DNA of 64,000 nt, taken from positions 868,001-932,000 of the forward strand of contig CP099419.1 in NCBI GenBank assembly GCA_024114885.1. Reading direction: 5' to 3'. A program made the translations under genes and the position numbers. Under the pieces are notes generated by a model. The model searched no databases. It saw only the letters and a program-made list of their open reading frames with translations, and was not told the DNA's origin. This document shows positions 45,544 through 54,716 of this stretch, piece by piece; within the stretch, counting starts at the first letter, position 1, and every line of letters starts with the position of its first letter. The stretch is from Septoria linicola (lineage: Eukaryota; Ascomycota; Dothideomycetes; Mycosphaerellales; Mycosphaerellaceae).

Positions 45544-45854
45544 GCCGAAGCTGCGTATTGGGTATCTGAGTGAGGAATGCAATGCTCGCGACAGAAAATA
45601 GTTACAAGAAGCCAACGCTGATGACCGCTGATTGAGGTGGGTATCACATGCTGTGTGGTACGTAGAACCAGTGACAGCGAATGGTGACTGCATTCTGAGA
45701 TCCCACGCCTTCGCGGCAGCTTCGGCCAAGAAAAGTGGGCCCGCTATTGCCGCCAAGAGACGTGGGCTACCGGATGCAGCCTCACTTCTCACGTCAACAC
45801 CCTACCTACATTGATGTGCTCTCACTCACTCGAGCAGTGATATGGAAGCTACTG
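45544..45854. other. Intergenic between MOT1-like and the nuclear-like gene
   Basis: No separate gene. It may include an N-terminal extension of the transporter frame. Confidence 0.45.
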
Positions 45855-47573
45855 TCAACTAGCAATCACGCTGAGAAGCACTTTCATGCGCTGCCCCGAG
45901 CACTCCATGGCAAGTCTGGCTTCTTCATCGGCGTACGCACTCTTTCCGGTCTTCTTACGGCCGTCGCCAGCGCACTTTTCGTGTCTCAATCTGATGCCCT
46001 CCTCGACTAGACTCTTCAGAGTAGACATGTCGTGTGTCAAGTGACCGCCCCTCCACAAGGCTCGAAGCAGGCTCTCACTCAGCAGACTGACCTTGGCATT
46101 GTCAACAGCGGATGTGCTGGTCGCTGCAGAGGCGGCGAAAGTGGACTCGAACTCTTTCTGCCCGATGGGATCGTCGATACCGGATGAGCCTAGCAGTGGC
46201 CGCGATAGCATCTCGTTCAGCGTCGCTTGGTAATGCGGGTTTAGGTAAGGTCTCGTAGGCAATACGAACTGCTGGAACACATTCAGCGGCAGTGGCCTCA
46301 TGAACTCGGTGTACAGTGCAAAGAGCTCATTGACTCTATCGAAAAGCTGAGGTGCAGCACGACTGAAGGTGGCGAACAGCGCCAGTAACCTCTGCCGCAG
46401 TTGGATCGAGGCAATGCCACCGAATTCTTCAATGCTGTCGCCCTCGAAAGCATCTTCAAACCCACTGTCATTGTCGTTGTTGTCGCTACCTGTCTCGCGA
46501 TTGACGGGAGTGCGACTTCGCCTGCCACGAGAAGCAGTAGCTGATCGCGATCTCCTGGATCTGTTTGCGGCCGTGTCCTCTTCCGAATCGTTGTCAAAGT
46601 AGTCGCCGTAGTTATCATTGTCCAGATCAAGCTTCCGTCGCTTCGCTGTCCTCTTCTGTTCCTGCTTCTTTGGCGGCTTCGACTCGTTCTTCCAGATCTC
46701 GCCAAATTCAGCCATACTCTTAGTTGTACCATCTGCTAGCACAGCACGCATGATCCGTCGCTTGTTGTTCCTACCAGCACCGACGGTCGACATGTACTGT
46801 GCTATCAATGTCTTAGAAAGGTCTGCGCCTGTGACAGCACTTCGGCCTTCCAGATCTTCCTCAAGAACGTCCAGAACCAAATCCAGCCACACTCTCCACC
46901 TTGCCCACCTCGCCTTGTGTTTAATGCTGCAATTGAATGCCCATCCCACTACTGACCAGAAGTCTTGGGCATTCTCCGCAATCGACTGCTTTTCTGTGTA
47001 CTGACTGCGTAATTTGCCTGCATGCTCTTCCTCATCGCTCGCATATGCGCGATCAGAGCGTCTGGTCTTTGCACGCTTGGATCGATCAAGACGCACGGTA
47101 GACGGGCCTCCAAATTGCAAAGCCTCGCGCAGTCCCGAGTTCTCTGATCCTACCACGGCAAGCACTTCTCGTAGGTACGTCAGCGCATGATTCGACGCAG
47201 CCTGTTTGTCCTGGTCGTCGGTTCGAGTGGTCAAGGAGGGATGAACTGCGATCGTCACTGCCAGTGCGAGATGTTGCGGCGGAGGGATGCACGCTGGAGT
47301 GTTGGTGTCGAGGCCGGCATTGAGGCCACTTCCAAGTAATGCGAATGCTTGCGAGAAAAGCTGCTCTTCCATGCAGATTGTGCACTGGTCGAGCAATGTG
47401 GCAGGAACAGGCCGGACTGCGCGTCTTTTCACTGTCGACATATTGCTGCCATGCTGAGAAGCTCTTGGGTGTGTCGGCCGGGGAGATGACTGCGCATCCG
47501 GGTTCGCAAAGATGCTGTGTCCACCGACGGGCTCATGGCGCAGCTCCCGTAGTAAGCGACTACTCTTAGGCAT
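45855..47573 (-). CDS. Hypothetical protein, probably nuclear
   Basis: Single exon on the minus strand, 572 residues from the ATG at 47573. I do not recognise the family. Visible features: a mixed helical N-terminal region, a strongly basic stretch KKQEQKRTAKRRKLDLDND suited to nuclear import, an acidic Asp/Asn/Glu segment, an Arg/Ser repeat region (RSRRSRSATASRGRRSRT), then a helical C-terminal domain (LRQRLLALFATFSRAAPQLF and later). No signal peptide or membrane span. The composition suggests a chromatin or DNA-linked protein. The long uninterrupted frame and clear amino-acid bias support a real gene. Confidence 0.7.
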   Translation of the reverse strand: MPKSSRLLRELRHEPVGGHSIFANPDAQSSPRPTHPRASQHGSNMSTVKRRAVRPVPATLLDQCTICMEEQLFSQAFALLGSGLNAGLDTNTPACIPPPQHLALAVTIAVHPSLTTRTDDQDKQAASNHALTYLREVLAVVGSENSGLREALQFGGPSTVRLDRSKRAKTRRSDRAYASDEEEHAGKLRSQYTEKQSIAENAQDFWSVVGWAFNCSIKHKARWARWRVWLDLVLDVLEEDLEGRSAVTGADLSKTLIAQYMSTVGAGRNNKRRIMRAVLADGTTKSMAEFGEIWKNESKPPKKQEQKRTAKRRKLDLDNDNYGDYFDNDSEEDTAANRSRRSRSATASRGRRSRTPVNRETGSDNNDNDSGFEDAFEGDSIEEFGGIASIQLRQRLLALFATFSRAAPQLFDRVNELFALYTEFMRPLPLNVFQQFVLPTRPYLNPHYQATLNEMLSRPLLGSSGIDDPIGQKEFESTFAASAATSTSAVDNAKVSLLSESLLRALWRGGHLTHDMSTLKSLVEEGIRLRHEKCAGDGRKKTGKSAYADEEARLAMECSGQRMKVLLSVIAS

Positions 47574-47743
47574 AGTCAATGACTGTGTCTGTTCACTGGA
47601 CTTTGATGCACGTGTGAGTGAGGCGCATCTAACTAGACGCATCCTTTTTTCTCCGCGTCATCATGCCTCAAGGTCACGTTCGCAAGGCCAATGGGGAATC
47701 ATGCAACGACATCACGAAATCCCACGGAAGATGCCTCGGCCAT

Positions 47744-48388
47744 TTACAAGAGGTTTCTGCCAGCTACCCGATCGTACTCGCACATCAAGGACGTCGAACA
47801 TGAACATCTTGCACACATGAGAAACAGACTGAAGCAAGCACGGCTGGATTTTCTCGTCTGCCTGATGATTCGAAATGTTTGAAAGACCCACGACAACATG
47901 AGTAAGTACATCGCGCTGTAGTTAGCGCGTCTCGTGTCGCTTGCTGGTAGTTCTACCATGCGTGTGAAAAAGATCTTGCCCCACGAGTCGGCCATCCAGC
48001 CGGCGCCTTTAGCGAACAACATTGTGTAGACAGTATGATCGCGATTGGCGAACAACATTGTGAAGACAGTATGATCGCGATTGCGATCAAGGACGAACTG
48101 AAGATGCTGGATTTGGTTGCACTTCTCGGCTGGAATGCCCTTGATGAGCTCGCGTGTTTCGTGGAACAAGGTGTTGTCCTCCCCGCACAAGCCCAAGAAG
48201 CCAGTGTCCTGCCAGTAGCGCTGCTGTGCACGGCTGTATAGACCCTTGGCCTCATTGTTGATCTGACTGCATGTGGCGAGCAGGTCGTGCGATGGTGGCG
48301 GCGACTTCTGTCTGGCGTCAAGGAGGTACTTCCATCTGTTTTCGACAAAAGACGACTCCCAAATGGTGTTGCGAATCTCGGCGGGCAT
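47744..48388 (-). CDS. F-box-like / 2EXR-type protein with internal 12-residue duplication
   Basis: Minus strand, up to 214 residues. It begins MPAEIRNTIWESSF, the LPxEIRNxIW motif common at the N terminus of fungal F-box-like and 2EXR proteins, followed by LLATCSQINNEAKGLYS, also usual there. An upstream in-frame stretch (DKACYLLDK) and a cag/gt context suggest one more exon near 48420. The sequence NRDHTVFTMLFA is followed at once by NRDHTVYTMLFA, an in-frame 36-bp tandem duplication. After residue about 150 the frame loses family character and may be noncoding past an unseen intron. The function is unknown. Confidence 0.55.
   Translation of the reverse strand: MPAEIRNTIWESSFVENRWKYLLDARQKSPPPSHDLLATCSQINNEAKGLYSRAQQRYWQDTGFLGLCGEDNTLFHETRELIKGIPAEKCNQIQHLQFVLDRNRDHTVFTMLFANRDHTVYTMLFAKGAGWMADSWGKIFFTRMVELPASDTRRANYSAMYLLMLSWVFQTFRIIRQTRKSSRACFSLFLMCARCSCSTSLMCEYDRVAGRNLL
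48012..48083. repeat. 36-bp in-frame tandem duplication
   Basis: Two copies of a 36-bp unit beginning gcgaacaacattgtg at 48012 and 48048, differing at one base. Inside the F-box-like gene it duplicates 12 residues. Confidence 0.85.
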
Positions 48389-49247
48389 CTTATCGAGCAG
48401 GTAGCAGGCCTTGTCACCTGCAACGGCAGCTGGGGTGGACGGAGCGCTGCGAGGATGTTAGTGGATACGACATAGTGAAGGTTCCGAGGTCAGATTGTGT
48501 TCGCGATAGCTTGCTGATTGTTTGACTGGATCAGACGCAACTCGAGGTGATGAGCGGGCCAAGAAGCGCAGTGTAGTGGTTCTTCCGATGCAAATCCAGG
48601 ATGCGAGTCTGATTGGTGTGTGTGTGGAATGAACAAGAGTTGGTTTGACAGAAAGCTGCGCTCAAGGTCAACCTCAAGTTGACGCGCGGACCAGATATGC
48701 TGCATTAGCGGGTGTTTTTGCCAGCCTCCTTCATTCGAGGATGAAGCTGACCTGAGGCCACCATTCGAGATCAGAGACAGGCAGAACGATGCACATGTTC
48801 GAACTGGAGAGATTGGAGGCGAGTCGAAGCATGAGGGGAGTCTCTGCGCAAGGGCGCTCGCGACAGCAGCGCATTACCGGTAGTGATGCCTCCAGATCTG
48901 GACCATCACGACCACAACGTGCTGGAGTATTGCGACCTCGTTGAAACAGCTCTACGTGCATAGTTCGATGACCATAGTACTTTAGCACGGCGGCCATCAA
49001 TCAAGTTCAGCCATCCAGGCCTCGATCGCTACTTTACAGCCCACGTGCTACTTCATGCATGATGAGGCGCACGCGCAAAAAGAGCATGCGGGCCTTTACT
49101 GTCGACAGTCACGGGTTCGGCTGGCAGGTGACGGGACGAGCGCTGCCTGAAGACTATACCTACATTCACTGGTCGGTGTCCGTCTGGTTTCGTTCTTCTA
49201 CTCCTTCCACGAGTTAAGCATCAGATCCAGTACGACCGCAGACAACA
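48389..49247. other. Intergenic, no confident gene
   Basis: An 89-codon frame on the minus strand at 48731..49000 has no family resemblance. The region before 49248 is a likely promoter for the next gene. Confidence 0.4.
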
Positions 49248-50327
49248 ATGACTCGGGACACACCAATAGCTACGCGACCTGGGCCGCTCACTGTAGAAGA
49301 CAAAGTCAAGCTGATGGCTCCACCTATACGAACGCCGCCTAGGCAAATTGCGAGAAGCGAATATAACAAATTCACCCCTTTCCATGATATCAAGAAAGAC
49401 ATTGATGCCCTTATCGACGAACTGCCAGCAGATTTCGCAGACTTAGTCAAGACAGACAATGAAATCGTTATCGAGCGACTCGAGGCCCGACATAGTACAC
49501 AGCTGTCTCTCTATCTGTACTCGCCGAGCAAGAAGCCATTGGGTCATAGGAAACGACACCTCGATTGTGATCGGTCACTTGGGCACGATGTACTTGATGA
49601 GCGTGTCCGGGTCGTTTCACTTGAGCACACGCAAGCTACAGATTGCCGATCAGTCGGCCAGACACGGAACAAGTCTTTGTTGAAGCGCGCAAGAAACCAG
49701 CTGAAGAAGGCCATCATGTTGATCATCCCGCACGTCAGAGCTCACGAAGAAGATAGCGGCACGAGCGATACAAAGCGAGCAGACTTCCACCCGAGACGTC
49801 AAGCTACAACATGGCGTCAGAAATCTGAACCTCAAATCTCATGGCCCAAGCCAGCGATGAACGATCGCAGCTTCGCAAAACTGCCCATTAACCATGGCAA
49901 GAGGAATCTTTCTCTCCCAGTCATCACAATCAGCGAGACCTTCCGTCCTCGCTCACCAGAAGACATCACAAGCACTCTGCGCAAGCCACTGCCGACTCGA
50001 CACGGTCATCGCCATGCAGTAGTCATTCAGAAGTCTCCACGACGCCTTCCAAAAATCAACGAGGTGCCTGGCCGCCAAATACAACCACATTCTCCGCCCC
50101 GGATTCAGTCGCAGGCCGCATCGATCTGCGATATCATGGCTCTGGAGCACGAACTCGCGCTAGCGGACGCCCCGATTGCGGTGAAAGCGGCGGCGTCGAT
50201 GTGCTTAATGGCGATTGCTGCGGGTGCGGATTTCATGGTCCAGGACGATCTTTCGAGGACCTACACTAGAGAAGTGAGGGTGCGAAGGGGGAAGGCTGCT
50301 GGCTCACGAGGACTCCAGGAGCATTGA
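49248..50327 (+). CDS. Hypothetical protein
   Basis: Single frame of 359 residues starting MTRDTPIATRPGPLTVEDKV. I recognise no domain. The N-terminal 80 residues could form helices (FTPFHDIKKDIDALIDELPA). The middle is basic and Pro/Ser-rich, and the C terminus has a short hydrophobic Ala/Met segment (KAAASMCLMAIAAGA). No signal peptide. The change from an ordered-looking to a disordered composition near residue 85 could mean an unannotated intron between about 49500 and 49700. The neighbour on the same strand is also unknown and disordered. Confidence 0.5.
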   Translation: MTRDTPIATRPGPLTVEDKVKLMAPPIRTPPRQIARSEYNKFTPFHDIKKDIDALIDELPADFADLVKTDNEIVIERLEARHSTQLSLYLYSPSKKPLGHRKRHLDCDRSLGHDVLDERVRVVSLEHTQATDCRSVGQTRNKSLLKRARNQLKKAIMLIIPHVRAHEEDSGTSDTKRADFHPRRQATTWRQKSEPQISWPKPAMNDRSFAKLPINHGKRNLSLPVITISETFRPRSPEDITSTLRKPLPTRHGHRHAVVIQKSPRRLPKINEVPGRQIQPHSPPRIQSQAASICDIMALEHELALADAPIAVKAAASMCLMAIAAGADFMVQDDLSRTYTREVRVRRGKAAGSRGLQEH

Positions 50328-50974
50328 GTCGTCGGAGGTACTGGAGCGCATGTCTAAGCCACCATGCTGAGACTTCAGCTTCACACATTCTCGACTGCAC
50401 GAGACAAGTCTCAAGCACGCGTGTCTGTTTGTTGTTGCTTACGACTCGAAGAATGTACCTCAGTGTTCACGTTGCAAACCCCATGTCTCTCCAGGCGCCT
50501 GCGAGGCTGGTTCTGCTTCCACTATGCCACGCATGAGAATATACTGCTTCTGCGATCGTTCGATCTTGGGGTCGATAGGTCAGGGAACAACTCCTTCTCT
50601 CGTCGATCGAAAGAACTTCGGGCACTGGACGAGCTACGAACAACTGGCGATGACTGGAGCATGAAGCCTGGTTCTTTGACCTCTGCCACTCTTTTGTCTC
50701 AGCACAAAGAAACATTGCTTGACACAATGCTTCTATCTTGCAGCCCCAATACAAAGAGCTCGTAGCATATATGCCAGAAACAAGCGCTTTCTGCTGCTGC
50801 TGGATCACCACTGCCCGAAGCTTGCCCGTACTGACTCGAGACTTTTTGATACGACAATCGATAGCTGGACTATCTGTCAATTGGAAAGACTTGTATCAGA
50901 AACGAGCAGGGCTACGGTGATCAACCAACAGACCGAAAACCGATTGAGCAAGAAGCAACAGTTTACCACTACGC
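50328..50974. other. Intergenic, no confident gene
   Basis: Short open frames only. Lies between two same-strand hypothetical genes. Confidence 0.4.
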
Positions 50975-52231
50975 ATGGCGCCAACCCCTTCTAGACAGGT
51001 AGGTTCGCCCTATGTTACTCTCAAACCGCCTGCTCGTGCTGATGCATGGAGCCTGTATTATCCTGACCAGACTTCTACTAGCTCTCTACCTATGCGTGAT
51101 ACGCCGCGGTCTGATGGTCATCCTGCTCGCGATGACAGTCTGCCACGACCGCCTCCAGCTCAAGCAACGCACCGCCAAGCGAACTGGCCAACTCTTGACC
51201 CATCTCCGGGTCGTTCCCGACCTACTTGGCAACAGCGTATCGACGACTTTGCTGTCTCGCTTCCACTTTCCGCGGGTGACAAGGCTCTGGACTATAGCAT
51301 CAATGCAACTCGAAAGCTCGGTCGTGCCGCTTCAAAGCGATTGCACTCTTTCCAGCAAGACTCCAATGCTTCTCCATCGCCAGTAATCGGACAGCCTACC
51401 CTTATAGAATGGGACAACCTTGACCAAAACAATCTCGTTGATCGTGAGTCGATTATCGCAGAGCATCAGGCTCGTTCGCAAGCATGGCAGCAGCAAAACC
51501 AGATCCGATCTCACGAGGTTGAAAAATCTCCGCGTCGTGTCGTAGCCTCGACCTGGGGCGCTGTTCTCTATGCCGCATATGAGCAATCAACGCCACCTGA
51601 GATGCCGACTCTGCCCTCCGAGCAACCACTCTACCAAGATGCTGCCGATATGACCAGAACTCGGCGCAAGCCAATTCGGAAGCCGCTCAACACTGACAAG
51701 CCCTTGCCGCCTGTACCGCGACCGGACTCCTGGCGTCGCAAAACAGTCATCCCTCGTCCAGAAACAGCACTTTCGCAATATTCCGATGGCTCTCTGACCT
51801 CTCTGTCTGACACCATCGTGCAGGCTCAGCGATCCGCCGCTCCGTCTCCTTCTTCCTCCTGCATCAACCACCAATCCCATCCCTTCGACTTCCGCATCAC
51901 ACAAAGCAATCCCGATCAAGACTTTGACACTCTATCCCACCAAACCTCTCATCCGAAGCTCAACAACCGGAACTTCCACACGGACTCTGCCGATGAACCT
52001 CGAACTCCAATCGTTGATCAATTCATCCGCGCTGGACATATCTCAACATATGCTCACCAGGTCCGTGACGGTGAGCGATTTGACTCGTGGCATATTCAGC
52101 ACGCGAGAGCGTATAGTGCTGGAGATACCGTTGTGGGGAGTGAGAGGGAGGAGGATGAGGAGTATGAGGATGGGGCGACAAATTTGTGGAAGAGGTTGGA
52201 GGCTACTGCGGGAGTGAGGATGCGTGATTAG
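50975..52231 (+). CDS. Hypothetical protein, largely disordered
   Basis: Single frame of 418 residues. It is rich in Pro, Ser, Gln and Arg, with several proline-rich stretches (LPRPPPAQA, KPLPPVPRPDSW) that could bind SH3-type domains. A short ordered-looking part reads WQQRIDDFAVSLPLSAGDKA. No signal peptide or membrane span. I recognise no family. The end is very acidic (SEREEDEEYEDG) and written almost only in gag, gat, ggg and agg codons. A regulatory or scaffold role is a guess. Confidence 0.6.
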   Translation: MAPTPSRQVGSPYVTLKPPARADAWSLYYPDQTSTSSLPMRDTPRSDGHPARDDSLPRPPPAQATHRQANWPTLDPSPGRSRPTWQQRIDDFAVSLPLSAGDKALDYSINATRKLGRAASKRLHSFQQDSNASPSPVIGQPTLIEWDNLDQNNLVDRESIIAEHQARSQAWQQQNQIRSHEVEKSPRRVVASTWGAVLYAAYEQSTPPEMPTLPSEQPLYQDAADMTRTRRKPIRKPLNTDKPLPPVPRPDSWRRKTVIPRPETALSQYSDGSLTSLSDTIVQAQRSAAPSPSSSCINHQSHPFDFRITQSNPDQDFDTLSHQTSHPKLNNRNFHTDSADEPRTPIVDQFIRAGHISTYAHQVRDGERFDSWHIQHARAYSAGDTVVGSEREEDEEYEDGATNLWKRLEATAGVRMRD

Positions 52232-52779
52232 GTGTGTGCGGTGAGGCTATGATTGCTATCTTGTGTGCATCTTGTATGATGGATGGTGCGTGAGGCTTGT
52301 ACACCTTTACCTCGGAGGTCTATGACTGGGATTATGACATGGTATGACATCTGTAGAGGTAAGTGCATCTCTGGTGATGAATGGGACATGATCAATCTTT
52401 CTTAATCTTCCCTCTCTCCTCTTTTCCTGTTGCCCTACCATGTTCGTTGCAGGGCTTGAGCTGACTTGTGTACTTCTATCACATTTCTAGGCTTCCTCAC
52501 ACTGGGCTCAAATCTTCTGTTGACAGCAAAGGGCACTCGTCAAAGACAAGACCAGGAAGCGTAGCATGTACCAAGCCAATTCATTCATGCACCCTGTGTA
52601 TCAACCATACCATCATGTGCCAAATCTCATACGAAACCCCATACTTCATGCCCTCATCACACTCAGAACGTCTCAGACGGAGTTTCATAGTCCACAAGAC
52701 TTGCTTGTGTCAACGACACCGAGAAGCCAGCTCATCAGCATGATCCTGCGCTGCAGATCATCGCAGCATTAGAAACCGT
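52232..52779. other. Convergent 3' flanking region, no gene recognised
   Basis: Lies between the ends of two convergent genes. Nothing supported. Confidence 0.45.
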
Positions 52780-53506
52780 TTAGTTGATAGTAAGGACACC
52801 TCCAGTGAAGCTTCCATTCCCACCGAACTTGACAGCGACCTGAAATTGACATTAGCATCTAGAAACAAAAGGAGTGCGTGCAGTAGACTTACCTCAGAGT
52901 CCGAAGTATTCGCCGGCACAGTAAACGTCGTCGGTCCCTCCAGAATAAAGCAATCATACCTAATACCATCAGAATCAGCACCACTTCGCAACGAAAACTG
53001 AAAGATCAGACTTACTCTTCAACCTCCCCATCAGCCTGAAACCGAAAACTCGCCTCATCAACCGTCTTACTCGGATCCGCCACCGAATATCCCACTCCCA
53101 CACAAACCGCCGCGTCGGCATCACTCCCCTCATCAGCCTCAAAAATCGCATTCACCGAGGTCTGAACAAACAACTTCTTCGCTTCCTCCCAGGAAAGACC
53201 CGCGATGTCGATGTCCACATCACTTTCGTCGGGGTCTTCGTCGCTGCGCTTCTTCTTCTGCACGCCAAAAACACTGTTGAAAGCTCTCGTGACGACTGGG
53301 CCGACGACACCGCCGAGGACGGCGCCGCCAACGGCGAGGGTGGTGGCGCCGACGCGTTTGGAGGGGGATTTGGAGTCTTGTTGGGGGTTGACGGGTTTCC
53401 AGGCGAAGTTGCCGCCGGGATGGAATTGAGGGGTGGGAGGTTTGGCGAAGGGGGCGGCGGTTGAGAGGCCGATGAGGGTGGAGGTGAGGATGGAGTTGAA
53501 GAGCAT
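52780..53506 (-). CDS. Small secreted protein of unknown function
   Basis: Exons 53506..53016, 52959..52893 and 52839..52780 on the minus strand (introns 56 and 53 nt) encode 205 residues. The N terminus MLFNSILTSTLIGLSTAAPF is a signal peptide with a likely cut after TAA. A Gly/Val-rich stretch (LAVGGAVLGGVVGPVV) follows, then a dibasic site KKKRSDEDP that a Kex2-like protease could cut, an acidic region, and a C-terminal part ending GPTTFTVPANTSDSE then FGGNGSFTGGVLTIN. Only two Cys are seen in the mature protein (one in AAVCVG, one in YDCF). It could be a wall-associated or effector-type protein; no known family is recognised. Splice junctions are clean and the last exon continues the beta-rich pattern. 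Confidence 0.78.
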
Positions 53507-54716
53507 TGTTGCGGCTGATTTGGATGGAATTTGTGGTCTTGATGGGATGGCTGCTGCTGGTGATGTTTTGCTGACGAGAATGCTGCTGATGCTGATGCTG
53601 ACGATATGTGGTTCTCGTCAAGCCATATATACTCTACTCAATACACTCTTCGGCATCTTCGTTCGCCAGACTTCACGTAACTGGACGCGCCATCTGAATG
53701 ATGTGCGACTGCATGTCTCTCCGTGCCCATAGACGATCAAATTATGATGGGCTACAGATACTCGTGAAAGCAGAGCCAAGTCGTGAGACCATAGCTCGGT
53801 GAACACAGCATACCCACATATTGGACACCATCTATAAGCCATTGACTTAGTGGCGGAGCTCGTTGTTCCAGGAGTGTTCTTGGATTGCACGTGGAACACC
53901 AAGATCGTCACGTACGTCCGCTTGCTACTCACTTAGGTATGGACCTTTCGATATCCTGGAAGAAATGGAGCTCAGTCCCTGTTGCAACACTAGGCATCGG
54001 AGTGACCACATGGAGAGCACATGTCAGTGCAGCCATTCTCAACTCCTTCGACCTTGGACGTCGCGTACCAGTACAGCTGATGCAGAAGCTGACATCATCG
54101 TCGGTCGTGAGGCCGTCGAACCATACCTGGCACCATGCCTTGACGAGCTCGTCCTATAACGAGCACCAGTAAGCTCTCAACAGAGTCGTGAGCAGTACAG
54201 CACTCCCTGAACCTCACACGTCATAAAAGAGCAATTGTATCACAATCATCGCATCGTCGTTGCAGCCAGAAGAACTCCATGCATAGTGTCTTGTTCAAAG
54301 ACCCGACTCGCGAAAGAGAAGTCATGTTTTGGTGGGTGTGGATGCAGACGGCGAGACAACAACACACTCATGTGTAGATGTGACGTTGATTGTGTTGCCT
54401 GCACGCACGCTACCCCAGTGTAAAGGCGACGGTGCATCTTGGACGTGGAGCTTGTGGAGCTTGTGGAGCTTATGTATCTCTCCGAATATGCCGAGCTCTT
54501 CTGAGATCCTCAATAGTACTCTTCCTTGACTACTGGTGTCTGGCAGTGAGTTGCATGCGGCCGCATAGTATCTGCAGGTTGGAAGAAATACACAAGAATG
54601 TCGAAGGTGGATGGGCCATAATGTGTACAGTTATTACATTAATGAGCATACCTGAAGCGCCGCGCTGGAAATCAGTGTTTGATGACATTCCGTCTAATGT
54701 ACAAGAAGTGCTCGAC
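53507..54716. other. 1.2-kb intergenic region, no confident gene
   Basis: Upstream of the secreted-protein gene and downstream of RAV1. Small open frames on both strands lack any family resemblance. A simple repeat of ggagcttgtggagctt occurs near 54450. Confidence 0.45.
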
